A stretch of DNA of 52,267 nucleotides from an uncultured Tenacibaculum sp. (GTDB lineage: Bacteria; Bacteroidota; Bacteroidia; Flavobacteriales; Flavobacteriaceae). How positions within the stretch are numbered: position 1 is the first letter of the stretch; the number at the start of each line of letters is the position of its first letter. The notes under the pieces are model-generated. The model was not told where the DNA came from and searched no databases. It saw only the letters and a program-made list of their open reading frames with translations. Location: positions 1-52,267 of the forward strand of contig CANMWK010000023.1 in NCBI GenBank assembly GCA_947501615.1, read 5' to 3'. Both the position numbers and the translations under genes were made by a program. Positions 40,660-49,109 of the stretch are shown in pieces.

Positions 40660-41208
40660 TTATAAAATTCTAAATTTAAAATATTGGTCTAAAAATATTA
40701 GAAGAGAACTTGCCAGAATTATTATAATAGTGGTCCATAATTGAAATTTCCAATTCAGTTTATATTTTCTTGATATTTTATACACTAGGAAAAATAACAA
40801 TCCACTAATAATAATTGATAGAGTGAAAGTCCCAATTCCCAAAAACTGACCAACACGTCCTTCATCGTTAGTCATTATCAAATTAAATAGTCCAGCTAAA
40901 AATCTCATATAAAATGTTGTGAACAAAAATGTATATATATATTTATTCCAACCTTTTGATTTCAGATATAAAAAGACGAAAATTCCTTGTAAAATAGTTA
41001 TTATAGGCGCAGATATAGAAATAATAGCTTTATGAGTTTCAGAAGGGTTTTGTCCTTTTAGGAAAGATGTTCCATTTAATCTCATAATATTTTTATGTCC
41101 TAATAATTCACTTGTCATCCAATGAGTAAATTCGTGAATTATCCAAGTAGCAAAGACTGCAAGTACTCCTGCTAATATGTATTTTACTGTAATTTTTTGA
41201 TTGGTCAT
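40660..41208 (-). CDS. Integral-membrane metalloprotease-like protein with HEXXH
   Basis: A 182-residue protein with about five membrane helices. An HEFTH sequence (H25-E-F-T-H29) lies at the end of the first helix (YILAGVLAVFATWIIHEFTHWMTSELLGHK), the HEXXH zinc-binding pattern of M50-like and DUF3267-like intramembrane proteases. A third ligand in the later helices is not obvious; RFLAGLFNLIMTNDEGRVGQFLGIGTF contains an Asn/Asp pair in the usual region. Sole gene of its cassette (ends GTTGTGCACA/TGTGCACAAC). It may cut a membrane substrate or be a structural relative without activity. ATG at 41206-41208. Confidence 0.78.
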   Translation of the reverse strand: MTNQKITVKYILAGVLAVFATWIIHEFTHWMTSELLGHKNIMRLNGTSFLKGQNPSETHKAIISISAPIITILQGIFVFLYLKSKGWNKYIYTFLFTTFYMRFLAGLFNLIMTNDEGRVGQFLGIGTFTLSIIISGLLFFLVYKISRKYKLNWKFQLWTTIIIILASSLLIFLDQYFKFRIL

Positions 41209-41238
41209 TCGTTAATTGTAGTTTTTTAGCTTGTGCAC

Positions 41239-41362
41239 AACGTTCCAACTAAAGAGTGTTGCTTTAGTTTCGCGTAAACTTAGTAAAAATGACGGACTTT
41301 AGTTCGTCAGTGTGATTTTCCCAAGTGGGAAAATCCGCGAGCAATGCTTTTTAGTTATTGTT
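41239..41362 (-). other. attC-like site, 124 bp class (NC1 type)
   Basis: AAC 41239-41241 to GTT 41360-41362, same arms as at 6973. Confidence 0.88.
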
Positions 41363-41679
41363 AAAGCGCGTTTTTTTCCAAGCTCGAACCATTTAAATAT
41401 GCCGCAGTAAAAAGTTTTTCAAATTTCCATTCAGATTCCGTCCTGTTTTACTGCCTTAAAAGTATAGAGAAAGTATATAAGATTTCACTGATCTTTAATC
41501 AGTCAAAAGTTTATAGACTAGCCTAAAAAAAAGCGATTTTTTCATCCGTTTTACTGTGCAAAAACTCCATACTGTTTATTTTTCTTCTCGCTTTTTTTTC
41601 GTTGTATTAAGCACTAGACTATAAAAATTAGCCTAATTTATCCGCTGTTATTCCATCAAGCTTTATTATGCGCTTTAAC
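41360..41679 (-). repeat. Geneless cassette NC1, copy 9
   Basis: 320 bp, no ORF. It shares private variants with copy 4 (9118), for example TTCTTCTCGC and TCTTTAATCAGTCAAAAGT. Confidence 0.85.
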
Positions 41680-41858
41680 GGTCTTGTGTATGAAACGTAG
41701 CGTGCAAAAAGACACTAACTTTTCGGATTAACACAGAGCCGAATTTTTATATTTTATTTTTTCTTCTTTTAAAAGCAAATTAAAAATTTGGCAGTCTTTA
41801 TAAATAAGCACGAAGCTTTCGGTTTTGAACTTATTAGCTATGTTTTATACACCGTGTT
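41677..41858 (-). other. attC-like site, 187 bp class (182 bp)
   Basis: AAC 41677-41679 to GTT 41856-41858. Arms GTGTATGAAACGTAGCGT and AGCTATGTTTTATACAC pair. It encodes the C-terminus and stop of the gene to its right. Confidence 0.86.
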
Positions 41859-42369
41859 GTAAAGCGTTCTTTTTCATTAACTCTTTTTCGTAATTAGTAT
41901 CAAATCCGATATATGTTATTTCGCTAATTTTTATTTTTTCACTACCAATCCATTCTGCATCTTCATTCAGAAGTTCTAATTCCACTTCGGTTTCTGAAAG
42001 GTTTTTAATCTTACCTACAAAATACGAATCGTCATCAATTTCATTAAATATTGCTATTAATCTCCCGTTTTTCAACTCCAATAAACACTCAAACATATTG
42101 TTCATTTTGTCAAGTGATAGTTTGTCAATAAATTCTGAAGAGTTATGGTTCTTTATTTCGTTCAATTCTTCATCATCCCATTCGCGATACTTATCAATCT
42201 CGTAATCTCTAATTACCGCGAATCCGTCAAACTCTTTAGTTTCTTCATTAAAGCAAATGAAAACAAATATTTCATCATTTGATTTTAAACCAATTCCAGA
42301 ATATAATTCATCTCTATTTGGAAATAAATCTACGTGTATTGGAATTTTATTTTTGATTTCATTTTCCAT
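41845..42369 (-). CDS. Hypothetical acidic protein (174 aa)
   Basis: No family is recognised. The protein is acidic and cytosolic. The first half (VDLFPNRDELYSGIGLKSNDEIFVFICFNEETKEFDGFAVIRDYEIDKYREWDDEELNEI) and the second (SYFVGKIKNLSETEVELELLNEDAEWIGSEKIKISEITYIGFDTNYEKEL) are both beta-rich. The second resembles a small Sm/SH3-like barrel of the kind that ends with ISEITYI. The last codons (NALQHGV and stop) come from the cassette edge and the attC. Sole gene of its cassette; ATG at 42367-42369. Confidence 0.7.
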   Translation of the reverse strand: MENEIKNKIPIHVDLFPNRDELYSGIGLKSNDEIFVFICFNEETKEFDGFAVIRDYEIDKYREWDDEELNEIKNHNSSEFIDKLSLDKMNNMFECLLELKNGRLIAIFNEIDDDSYFVGKIKNLSETEVELELLNEDAEWIGSEKIKISEITYIGFDTNYEKELMKKNALQHGV

Positions 42370-42386
42370 TTTTTCAAATGCTTTAC

Positions 42387-42510
42387 AACGTTGTTGTGTA
42401 TGATTTCGTTGCGTGTTTCAGCAACTAATTTAGCAAATACTGACCGAATAGAAAATCCGCGAGGATTTTCGTAAGTAGGCGAGTACTAGCAATGAATTAT
42501 ACACGGTGTT
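42387..42510 (-). other. attC-like site, 124 bp class
   Basis: AAC 42387-42389 to GTT 42508-42510. Arms GTGTATGATTTCGTTGC and GCAATGAATTATACAC pair. Apex AAAATCCGCGAGGATTTT. Near twin of the site at 12730. Confidence 0.88.
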
Positions 42511-42523
42511 GTAAAACGTTTTT

Positions 42524-43120
42524 TTAGTCTAAATATTCAACATCAGAACGAACTTTCTTACGCCATATTTTTCCATACTTTTTATCCATGAGTTCAAATA
42601 TTCGCTCGTTATATATTTTTATGTACCCCTCAGCTGGAGGTGTACAACCAAAGTCAAAATATTCTATTCCATATTTTTTCTCAAACCTTGTGTCAGATAG
42701 AGAGTTTGCTCTTGGCGCAATCGATCCAACTAAAAGTAATTTTGCTCTATTATTATTCCAGTCTTCGTCTGCTTGTTCTTTGTTATATTCACAGTGAGCT
42801 TCTATGATTAGAGTCGTTTTGTTAATTCCATCGTTGGTTTTTATTTTAAAAACTTGATTATCATATCCAAAAACTGAAAGTTGAACTTCATAAAGTTTAT
42901 ATGGTTTCAGATTTTTAATTCGAAAAAAACCTAAACTATCTGCCATTGTCATTCTCTCCAAAAGAGGCTTTTTGCTGTTAAGTAGTTCAACATAAATTTC
43001 TGAAATTGGTTTTACACCAGTAATAGAAGATTTTACATATCCGTTAATCTCAACTTGAGAATATGAAATTCCATAAACTAATAAAAAGGTCAGTTTGAGA
43101 AGTGTTTTCAATATATTCAT
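42524..43120 (-). CDS. Secreted protein with carboxypeptidase-regulatory-like domain
   Basis: The ATG at 43118-43120 (MNILKTLLKLTFLLVYGISYS) gives a clean signal peptide. Residues of about 22-110 (QVEINGYVKSSITGVKPISEIYVELLNSKKPLLERMTMADSLGFFRIKNLKPYKLYEVQLSVFGYDNQVFKI) have the pattern of a transthyretin/carboxypeptidase-regulatory-like beta sandwich (CarboxypepD_reg). This domain is very common in Bacteroidota exported and TonB-linked proteins. The C-terminal part (YGIEYFDFGCTPPAEGYIKIYNERIFELMDKKYGKIWRKKVRSDVEYLD) is unassigned. Sole gene of its cassette. Confidence 0.8.
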   Translation of the reverse strand: MNILKTLLKLTFLLVYGISYSQVEINGYVKSSITGVKPISEIYVELLNSKKPLLERMTMADSLGFFRIKNLKPYKLYEVQLSVFGYDNQVFKIKTNDGINKTTLIIEAHCEYNKEQADEDWNNNRAKLLLVGSIAPRANSLSDTRFEKKYGIEYFDFGCTPPAEGYIKIYNERIFELMDKKYGKIWRKKVRSDVEYLD

Positions 43121-43140
43121 TTTCAAGAGCAATGTTTTAC

Positions 43141-43333
43141 AACGGTGAAGTATATGAAAAGTAGGGCAGGTGATTAGCGATATTTTTCGGTTTAGGCATG
43201 AGCCAAATGTTTTGCATTTTGTTTTACCTTAAAAATGTATAAAGGCTGAATCAAAAGATTTGGCGGTCATCGAAAACACGCCAAACCCATTGATTTTTTT
43301 TGGTAATTGCCCTATTTTTTTATATACAGTGTT
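43141..43333 (-). other. attC-like site, 187 bp class (193 bp)
   Basis: AAC 43141-43143 to GTT 43331-43333. Arms GTATATGAAAAGTAGGGC and GCCCTATTTTTTTATATAC pair. Inner AGCCAAATGTTTTG/CAAAAGATTTGGC stem. Longest site in the window. Confidence 0.85.
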
Positions 43334-43345
43334 AGGGGCAGTTTT

Positions 43346-43927
43346 TTATTTCACATTCCATTCGAAATCTTTTGTGTAAAATATAATGTTATCCATTCCA
43401 GAGTCATAGAATTCTGCCTCAATCATAAGTTTTTCGGATTTTTTTAGTTTTGAAATTATTTTTGAAGCACTCCCAAGGAATACAACATCTGCACTACCCG
43501 ATGATGAGTGATTTGCCGAAACTCTAATTGGTGCTTTATCGTCAAATTTAATTCTATAAGTTTTCTCACCTGAAAAACCAGAAATGAATTGACATTTTGA
43601 ACAAGACAGATAAACATCATTACTTCCTTTCCAATTTCTAATACTCAATGTAAAATTTGAATTACCGTATGGAAAACCAAATTTTATCGAATTTTCAGAT
43701 TTAATGTAGGCAACTGTTCTTTTAGTATTGTCCATTTCATCTATGTCCTCAGAGTATCGCCACTTTGTCTTGTTTTCATCTTCTGTGTTAGTAGAGTCAT
43801 TAGAACTTTCATTTGTTGTTGAATTTGAAGATGATGAACTTTCCTTATCGTCCATACTTCCGAAAGCGATGAAAACGAATAAAGCTAAAGCCGAAGCAGA
43901 AATAATGTGCTGTAGATTTTTTTTCAT
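43346..43927 (-). CDS. Hypothetical exported protein (193 aa)
   Basis: The signal peptide (MKKNLQHIISASALALFVFIAFGSMDD) lacks a lipobox Cys. A long Ser/Asn/Thr/Glu linker precedes a compact domain (WRYSEDIDEMDNTKRTVAYIKSENSIKFGFPYGNSNFTLSIRNWKGSNDVYLSCSKCQFISGF ... FLGSASKIISKLKKSEKLMIEAEFYDSGMDNIIFYTKDFEW). The opening WxYSxDxDxM and closing ...A.FY..G.....F...... pattern resembles a small beta-sandwich found in bacterial and phage lipoproteins, where the Cys pair may form a disulfide. It overlaps the upstream membrane gene by 4 bp. Confidence 0.76.
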   Translation of the reverse strand: MKKNLQHIISASALALFVFIAFGSMDDKESSSSSNSTTNESSNDSTNTEDENKTKWRYSEDIDEMDNTKRTVAYIKSENSIKFGFPYGNSNFTLSIRNWKGSNDVYLSCSKCQFISGFSGEKTYRIKFDDKAPIRVSANHSSSGSADVVFLGSASKIISKLKKSEKLMIEAEFYDSGMDNIIFYTKDFEWNVK

Positions 43928-44367
43928 TGATTTTTAAATTTTAAGTTATTGATTTTTGTAAAAAATATGAATGGTAAAGTCATTCCTAAAATGTAAAAAA
44001 GTAAGTCGGTCAAATCGAACGTTCCAACTACAAATCCGAATAGTTGTCCTATTTCGCTACCGATTGCCAAAATTGGAATAATTAAAACCCAAAATGCGTT
44101 TTTAAATGAAATAGAATTTTGCCAAACTGCCAACATTAAGCACACATACGAGAAAATCCAAAGTCCGTCTGGAAGTGAGAACAAAATCCATTCTGGAAGT
44201 TCATTTGCAAATTGAAAAGTTAATTTTCGCATTCTGTTTGTCAGTCCGCCCAAACCAATGGTTTCATACCATCCAAACATTTTGAGCGTTGCAGTTCGGA
44301 ACAGCACATAAATCAGCCCGCCAAAAAGCAAAGTCAAAAAAGTTCCGAAAAATAATTGTCTTTTCAT
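43924..44367 (-). CDS. VanZ-like small membrane protein (147 aa)
   Basis: Four hydrophobic helices (LFFGTFLTLLFGGLIYVLF; WILFSLPDGLWIFSYVCLMLAVW; NAFWVLIIPILAIGSEIGQLFGFVVG; DLLFYILGMTLPFIFF). The SEIGQLFG...GTFDLTDLLFYILGM region resembles the ExxQ...R/FD..D...N..G motif of VanZ-like proteins. It overlaps the next gene by 4 bp (ATGA), so the two-gene cassette is coupled. ATG at 44365-44367, followed upstream by a 100-bp AT-rich leader. Confidence 0.74.
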   Translation of the reverse strand: MKRQLFFGTFLTLLFGGLIYVLFRTATLKMFGWYETIGLGGLTNRMRKLTFQFANELPEWILFSLPDGLWIFSYVCLMLAVWQNSISFKNAFWVLIIPILAIGSEIGQLFGFVVGTFDLTDLLFYILGMTLPFIFFTKINNLKFKNQ

Positions 44368-44467
44368 TCTGTTTCAAATCCGTAAAACGTACAAAAATAG
44401 AAAATTCAATTTGATGTTTTTTACAGTTTTTTTCATTTAGCCGAATTTTTGTTTAAAAATTGCCCCT

Positions 44468-44589
44468 AACGTTCTGGCTAAAGAACGTTGCGTAAAATTA
44501 GCGAAAGCATTATAAAGCACCAAAGATTAATTTGCCTTCGTGATTTTCCCAAGGGGAAAATCCGCCCGCAATGTTTTTTAGCCCTTGTT
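44468..44589 (-). other. attC-like site, 124 bp class
   Basis: AAC 44468-44470 to GTT 44587-44589. Left arm GGCTAAAGAACGTTGCG pairs with right arm GCAATGTTTTTTAGCC. Sister of the site at 6511; both precede an NC2 cassette. Confidence 0.87.
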
Positions 44590-44931
44590 ACCATTTGTAG
44601 CGACACATTTGAGTGAGTTCTTTTCATAAAGCCGAGCAATACCACGAACAGCTTTCGCTTAATTTTTACAGCATTCAAAACTTTTTTATCCGACCAAATT
44701 CCTCACAGTTTGTCAAAATCCGTCCGCTTTAAGCTGTCATTTTTATCAGCAGAGTGAAGTCAGTCTGTTTTCAAAGTTTTGTAGAATCCGTTCGAGTCAG
44801 TTTAAGTCCAGTTTTTTAATCCGTCTGATTTCAGTTTGCATATTGATTTTCAATTTATCGTTATGAATCAGATTTAATTTAACAACTATAACGAAAAGAT
44901 TTTAAATTTTTCCCGAGCTATAAATGGTAAC
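44587..44931 (-). repeat. Geneless cassette NC2, copy 3
   Basis: 345 bp with ends GTTACCATTT and AAATGGTAAC. The most diverged copy; the plus-strand ORF of the other two copies is stopped here. Confidence 0.8.
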
Positions 44932-45117
44932 GTTTTGGCTATGGTTAGTGCGGGAATAGAAAGTCGATAGACTTTCAATTTAGCACTAAGACGAAGCATT
45001 TTGTTTGCTTTTATTTTTTTCTTGTTCAAAAGTCAAATCAAAATGATTTGACGACCTTATAAATATACACTAAACTTTTGGTTAAGCACAAAACCCGTAT
45101 TAATTATAGCCCTTGTT
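44929..45117 (-). other. attC-like site, 187 bp class
   Basis: AAC 44929-44931 to GTT 45115-45117. Arms GGCTATGGTTAGTGCGGG and CCCGTATTAATTATAGCC pair. Inner GTCAAATCAAAATGATTTGAC palindrome-like stem. It ends the gene at 45104. Confidence 0.86.
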
Positions 45118-45634
45118 GTAGCACGTTTTTATTTTCATTCCATTTATCTTGTTCTTTCCATATCATTTCCTCATCTTTTATTTCAAAATAATATTTATTC
45201 AGCGTGTTAATTAATTCGTTAAAACTTGATGAATTATCTATCATATTTTTAAAAAAATCAGCTTCCACAAACTGAGTAAAAACATCATCGTCTTTGTCTA
45301 TACAGATTTTGATTTTGGTTTTTAATTCCTCCAATTTGTATATTCCGATTTTTTTCCAAACAAGTGTCACGTCATATATAGGATTATAAATTGTTTTAGC
45401 TAAAAATCGATTCCATTTTGTGTTTTTAAATTTGTCTGTTTTTTGCGAAAAATTCCATACTTCCATATTTTTAGAATATAATTCAGAATCACTTTCATTT
45501 TGAATCAAGTTGTAAGCATTGGTTCTGGTAAAGTATTTCATAGTATCTTCATTAATAATCTCAAATCCTCTTTTTTTATAAATCGATATTAGAGGAAGTT
45601 TAGGCTTTTCAGATATTTGATTTTTATAGGTCAT
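45104..45634 (-). CDS. Hypothetical protein (176 aa)
   Basis: No family is recognised. A basic, Lys/Asn-rich cytosolic protein with mixed alpha/beta character (LISIYKKRGFEIINEDTMKYFTRTNAYNLIQNESDSELYSKNMEVWNF ... YNPIYDVTLVWKKIGIYKLEELKTKIKICIDKDDDVFTQFVEADFFKNMI). The C-terminal tail VLQQGL and the stop codon are encoded by the cassette edge and the attC. Sole gene of its cassette (ends GTTGTAGCAC/GTGCTACAAC). ATG at 45632-45634, close to the right edge. Confidence 0.7.
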   Translation of the reverse strand: MTYKNQISEKPKLPLISIYKKRGFEIINEDTMKYFTRTNAYNLIQNESDSELYSKNMEVWNFSQKTDKFKNTKWNRFLAKTIYNPIYDVTLVWKKIGIYKLEELKTKIKICIDKDDDVFTQFVEADFFKNMIDNSSSFNELINTLNKYYFEIKDEEMIWKEQDKWNENKNVLQQGL

Positions 45635-45648
45635 TTTTAATGTGCTAC

Positions 45649-45835
45649 AACGTTAAATATATGGCATTTAGGGCAGAGGACAAGCGATTACTTTCGGTTT
45701 AGCCACAAGCCAAATTTTTTGCATTTTGTTTTAATTTTTCTGTTTTAATACCAAATCAAAAGATTTGGCGACTTTGCAAATAGACAATAGCCTTTGGATT
45801 AAATAATAATCGCCCTATTTGCTATATATAATGTT
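45649..45835 (-). other. attC-like site, 187 bp class
   Basis: AAC 45649-45651 to GTT 45833-45835. Near twin of the site at 74-260 (same centre GGTTTAGCCACAAGCC). Ends of the next cassette are GTTATATGC/GCATATAAC. Confidence 0.87.
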
Positions 45836-45849
45836 ATATGCTGGCTTTT

Positions 45850-46554
45850 TTACAGGGCTAATATTTTATCAGCCACAATTAAACACTCTTCCAAATTACT
45901 TGGTATTCCCATTGAATTTGTCTCCAATTCTAAAAGCCTTTTTCCGATTTTTATTCGGTCGGCACCTTCTTTTTTTAGATTGAAAAGACCTGTTACATAT
46001 CCAGAATATTCATCTCTTGGCGCAACATCATTAATTCCGATTGGATCCCAATCATACCAAAGTATATCGTCTATCTTTTTATAAGTAATCAAATCCTTTG
46101 CTGATTGTATATTTTTTTTAAGTTTTTTGTTTCTATTGAAGATTAAAATTGTTTCTTTTACTTCTTGACTTAGATGTTCGTCCGAAATTGTGTCTGCAAA
46201 TTTTAATGCGAGTCGAGGGATATAAAATCCGCTATCCGAATCAAAAGGTGCTGGAAGTCCTGAAGCATTATATGTGATTTTAGCAATACACTCCGCTAAC
46301 ATTAGGTATATTTCAAAATCCGCATCTTTATTTTTTAAAGTCAGATTTCTAATTTTGCTAAATTGTTTGTGCGCATCTTTCCATTTCTCAGAATCGTCAA
46401 TGATTTCATAAAGTCTTATTATTTCACTCGGAACTTTCTCAATGTGTTTGTCGAATCGTGATAAAATCAAACCTGCCCAAGCTGGTTGAACTATATTCGG
46501 TACATTATCGAATATCTGTTGTCCTACATTTATGTCAGTTTTAATTTTCTCCAT
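45850..46554 (-). CDS. Hypothetical protein with DUF1871-like C-terminus (234 aa)
   Basis: The ATG at 46552-46554 (MEKIKTDINVGQQIFDNVPNIVQPAWAGLILSRFDKHIEKVPSEIIRLYEI) is preferred to 46569. The first 130 residues are helical (IRLYEIIDDSEKWKDAHKQFSKIRNLTLKNKDADFEIYLMLAECIAKITYNASGLPAPFDSDSGFYIPRLALKFA). The last 75 contain ILWYDWDPIGINDVAPRDEYSGYVTGLFNLKKEGADRIKIGKRLLELE, which matches the WDPIG...DEY..Y pattern of small DUF1871-type proteins. That domain often occurs with toxin/immunity clusters; role unknown. Sole gene of its cassette. Confidence 0.72.
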   Translation of the reverse strand: MEKIKTDINVGQQIFDNVPNIVQPAWAGLILSRFDKHIEKVPSEIIRLYEIIDDSEKWKDAHKQFSKIRNLTLKNKDADFEIYLMLAECIAKITYNASGLPAPFDSDSGFYIPRLALKFADTISDEHLSQEVKETILIFNRNKKLKKNIQSAKDLITYKKIDDILWYDWDPIGINDVAPRDEYSGYVTGLFNLKKEGADRIKIGKRLLELETNSMGIPSNLEECLIVADKILAL

Positions 46555-46571
46555 TTTTTGCGCTTGCATAT

Positions 46572-46761
46572 AACGGCTTCGGCTATGATTAGTACGGGAA
46601 TAAATAAGCGATTAATTTCCGATTAAGCACTTAGCCAAAACTTTTTATTTTGTTTTAATTTTTCATTTTTAAAAACCAAATCAAAAGATTTGGCGGACAT
46701 TATAAAAATACACTATACTTTGGATTAAACACCTAAACCCGTATTAATTATAGCCATTGTT
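46572..46761 (-). other. attC-like site, 187 bp class
   Basis: AAC 46572-46574 to GTT 46759-46761. Near twin of 20043-20232. Arms GGCTATGATTAGTACGGG and CCGTATTAATTATAGCC. The next cassette is the one carrying the group II intron. Confidence 0.88.
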
Positions 46762-46771
46762 GTAGCCAGTT

Positions 46772-47585
46772 GTGTGTCCTGCGTTGCTTCGGGATACAAT
46801 TTTTTGTTTAATTGAGGAGCAACATAACTGTAATTGAGATGAGAGGCTCATTATTTTTTTTTCAGCAACGAGTTTGGCATAGATAGTCAGGATGGTCTCA
46901 CATAAAGGAAAAAAAAAAAAAAAAAAAAAAATGAGGATTGGTCTCTCGACTGGGTTGTTCAGGCACACCAGTCAAACCGCCTTATGGGGCTTACCTTTCA
47001 CGGGTTGGTCTTGAGCGATAAGGTCAAAGGCGCTGCCATTTTTGTTTGATGAGCAGTATGGTCAAGCTATGGTAGGAGTAAAGGAGTTGAAAGAGATGAG
47101 ATTGAACCTTTGTAGAAGTGTCGTTAACAACTTAGGTATTGTCAAAATCGAGGGATTGACGGTCTTGCGAGAACATCTTGACGGGTGTAACCTGATTACT
47201 AGTCAAGAGGCAATCGGCATATAGAAGGCAAGAACTTTACTTACAGCTCAATTACGGAACAGGAGAAACTTCTTATCTGGTGTTAAGGAAGAACGGCGTA
47301 ATCCCGAAGGGCAAGCCCAAGAGTACCAATACAGCTAAGGAGTGGCGGACTACCTCGTAGTAGCGAATTGTATTCAAGAAATGTCTTTTGAAAATTAGAC
47401 GTAGTGAAGGGGGTAGCAAGACCATTTAAGAATTGATTCTTACAACTCTATGAAGGAAGATTTGGTTAATTCGGCGAACATCGTCCTATAGCGATGTTTA
47501 GGTCTTGAAGAGCCGTATGATGGGAGACTATCACGTACGGTTCTGTGAGAGGTTTAGGGGTGAGATTCCCCTTTACCTACTCGAC
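46772..47585 (+). mobile_element. ORF-less group II intron
   Basis: An 814-bp group II intron on the plus strand, opposite to all genes. The 5' end is GTGTG at 46772. The 34-nt domain V is at 47510-47543 (GAGCCGTATG...GTACGGTTC). Domain VI at 47544-47585 has a bulged A at 47579, seven bases from the 3' end CTCGAC. No reverse transcriptase/maturase ORF is present. Removing 46772-47585 joins CCAGTT to ATTTTTTC, which puts a TAA stop directly after the KKKK end of the 5'-nucleotidase gene and restores a normal cassette edge 11 bp from the attC. The boundaries are therefore well supported. Splicing would need a maturase from elsewhere. Group II introns that target attC sites are known, but this one sits just outside the site. 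Confidence 0.88.
46909..46931 (+). repeat. Homopolymer run of 23 A within the group II intron
   Basis: An uninterrupted run of 23 A between AGG and TGAGG in the 5' third of the intron. It has no counterpart elsewhere in the window and may mark a loop expansion, the site where sequence was lost, or a read artefact. Confidence 0.8.
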
Positions 47586-48525
47586 ATTTTTTCTTTTTAT
47601 TCTGTTCAATTTTTGTCAATTCTGATTTTGAGTCATAAGGAACTTTAGCAGAAGGTACAACTTTACTACTTGATTCCAAATGAGTGTCTTGGTCATCGAA
47701 AAATATATGTGCTCCAAATGCTTTTAATACTTTATCTTTTGAAAGCCCTCCAAGAAAATAAGCTTCGTCAACATAAACTCCCCATTTTCTCAATGTTTTA
47801 ATTACTCTCATATGTGAAGGCGCATTTCTTGCTGTCACAATTGAAAGTCTTAAAGGTGATAATTCAATTCTTGTTGGTAAGTGTTCTTGAATTTTAGATA
47901 GTTTAATCAATAAATTCGCAAAAGGCCCTTCTTTTAATTGTTCATCTTCGTGTTCTGACTCATACTTATGGAAAGCTTCCATTCCCTCCGTTTTATATCT
48001 TAATTCAGATTCGTCTGAAAATAATACTGCATCAGCGTCAAATGCTATTTTTACTCGATTATCCTTTGAGTCAAATTCTGTTGGTGGTGCATATAAAGTT
48101 GCAGCTGCACAAGTTTTTGAATCTATGACTGTTTGAACATCTTTACTGTCTTTAGATAGAAATAAATCCACATTAAACGCATCAATATAAGGAGCTAAAG
48201 GTTCTCCACCAGATAAGGCAACTCTTGTTATGTCTAAATTTTGACTTTTTATTGAGTTAAGCATTCTTACTCCTGTTTCGGGACTATTTCTTGACATTAC
48301 TACGACTTCTACAATTCGCTTTTTTGCTTGATTGTTGAGTTCTAGAAGACTTTTTACTAAATAAAATGCTGTTCCGTGCCCTAAAGGTTCATTTTCATTT
48401 TCTTGTTGATATTTTCGATATCCCTCAATTCCTTCAGATTCAAATATTTCATTTTCTTTCTCCAAGTCGAATAACGCTCTTGAAGAAACTCCTATTACTA
48501 ATATATCTGAAAAATCTACTGGCAT
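47554..48525 (-). CDS. 5'-nucleotidase (NT5C1-like, HAD fold), 3' end altered by intron
   Basis: About 313 native residues of a cytosolic 5'-nucleotidase of the NT5C1 family, which dephosphorylates nucleoside monophosphates. Hallmarks are ILVIGVSSRALFDLEKEN at the start, VVVMSRNSPETGVRMLNSI, VKIAFDADAVLFSDESE (the DxD nucleophile region), LSIVTARNAPSHMRVIKTLRKW and FLGGLSKDKVLKAFGAHIFFDDQDTHLES. The intron, inserted antisense at the original stop codon, replaces TAA with a 10-residue read-through tail (CRVGKGESHP), so the enzyme is probably still functional. Sole gene of its cassette (ends GTTGTAGCC/GGCTACAAC). Confidence 0.88.
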   Translation of the reverse strand: MPVDFSDILVIGVSSRALFDLEKENEIFESEGIEGYRKYQQENENEPLGHGTAFYLVKSLLELNNQAKKRIVEVVVMSRNSPETGVRMLNSIKSQNLDITRVALSGGEPLAPYIDAFNVDLFLSKDSKDVQTVIDSKTCAAATLYAPPTEFDSKDNRVKIAFDADAVLFSDESELRYKTEGMEAFHKYESEHEDEQLKEGPFANLLIKLSKIQEHLPTRIELSPLRLSIVTARNAPSHMRVIKTLRKWGVYVDEAYFLGGLSKDKVLKAFGAHIFFDDQDTHLESSSKVVPSAKVPYDSKSELTKIEQNKKKKCRVGKGESHP

Positions 48526-48548
48526 TTAGTTTGGTTTTAATTGGCTAC

Positions 48549-48672
48549 AACGTTCCAACTAAAGAGTGTTGCTTTAGTTTCGCGTAAATTTAATAAAAAT
48601 GACGGACTTTAGTTCGTCTGCGTGATTTTCCCAAGTGGGAAAATCCGCCCGCAATGCTTTTTAGTTATTGTT
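48549..48672 (-). other. attC-like site, 124 bp class (NC1 type)
   Basis: AAC 48549-48551 to GTT 48670-48672, same arms as at 6973. Near-identical to the site at 17240. Confidence 0.88.
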
Positions 48673-48988
48673 AATGCGCGTTTTTTTCTCAGCTCGAACC
48701 ATTTAAATATGCCGCAGTAAAAAGTTTTTCAAATTTTCATTCAGATTCCGTCCTGTTTTACTGCCTTAAAAGCACAGAGAAAGTATATAAGATTTCACAG
48801 GTCTTTAATCAGTCAAAAAGTTTATAGATTATCCTAAAAAAAAGCGATTTTTTCATCCGTTTTACTCCGCAAAAATTCCATGCTGCTTATTTTTTTATCG
48901 CTTTTTTTCTTTGTATTAAGCACTAGATTATAAAAATCAGCCTAATTTATCCGCTGTTATTTCATCAAGATTTATTATGCGCTTTAAC
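48670..48988 (-). repeat. Geneless cassette NC1, copy 10
   Basis: 319 bp, no ORF. Closest to copy 6 (17361). Tandem with copy 11. Confidence 0.85.
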
Positions 48989-49109
48989 GTTCCAACTAAA
49001 GAGTGTTGCTTTAGTTTCGTGTAAATTTGGTAAAAATGACGGACTTTAGTTCGTCCGAGTGATTTTCCCAAGTGGGAAAATCCGCCTGCAATGCTTTTTA
49101 GTTATTGTT
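48986..49109 (-). other. attC-like site, 124 bp class (NC1 type)
   Basis: AAC 48986-48988 to GTT 49107-49109, same arms as at 6973; it carries TTTCGTGTAAATTT, also seen at 52051. Confidence 0.88.

Noticed and set aside
46744..46968. Minus-strand ORF with a poly-Phe stretch (FFFFFFF)
   Set aside because: It is the antisense of the group II intron; the Phe run comes from the A23 tract and the tail GYNNGYN from the attC.
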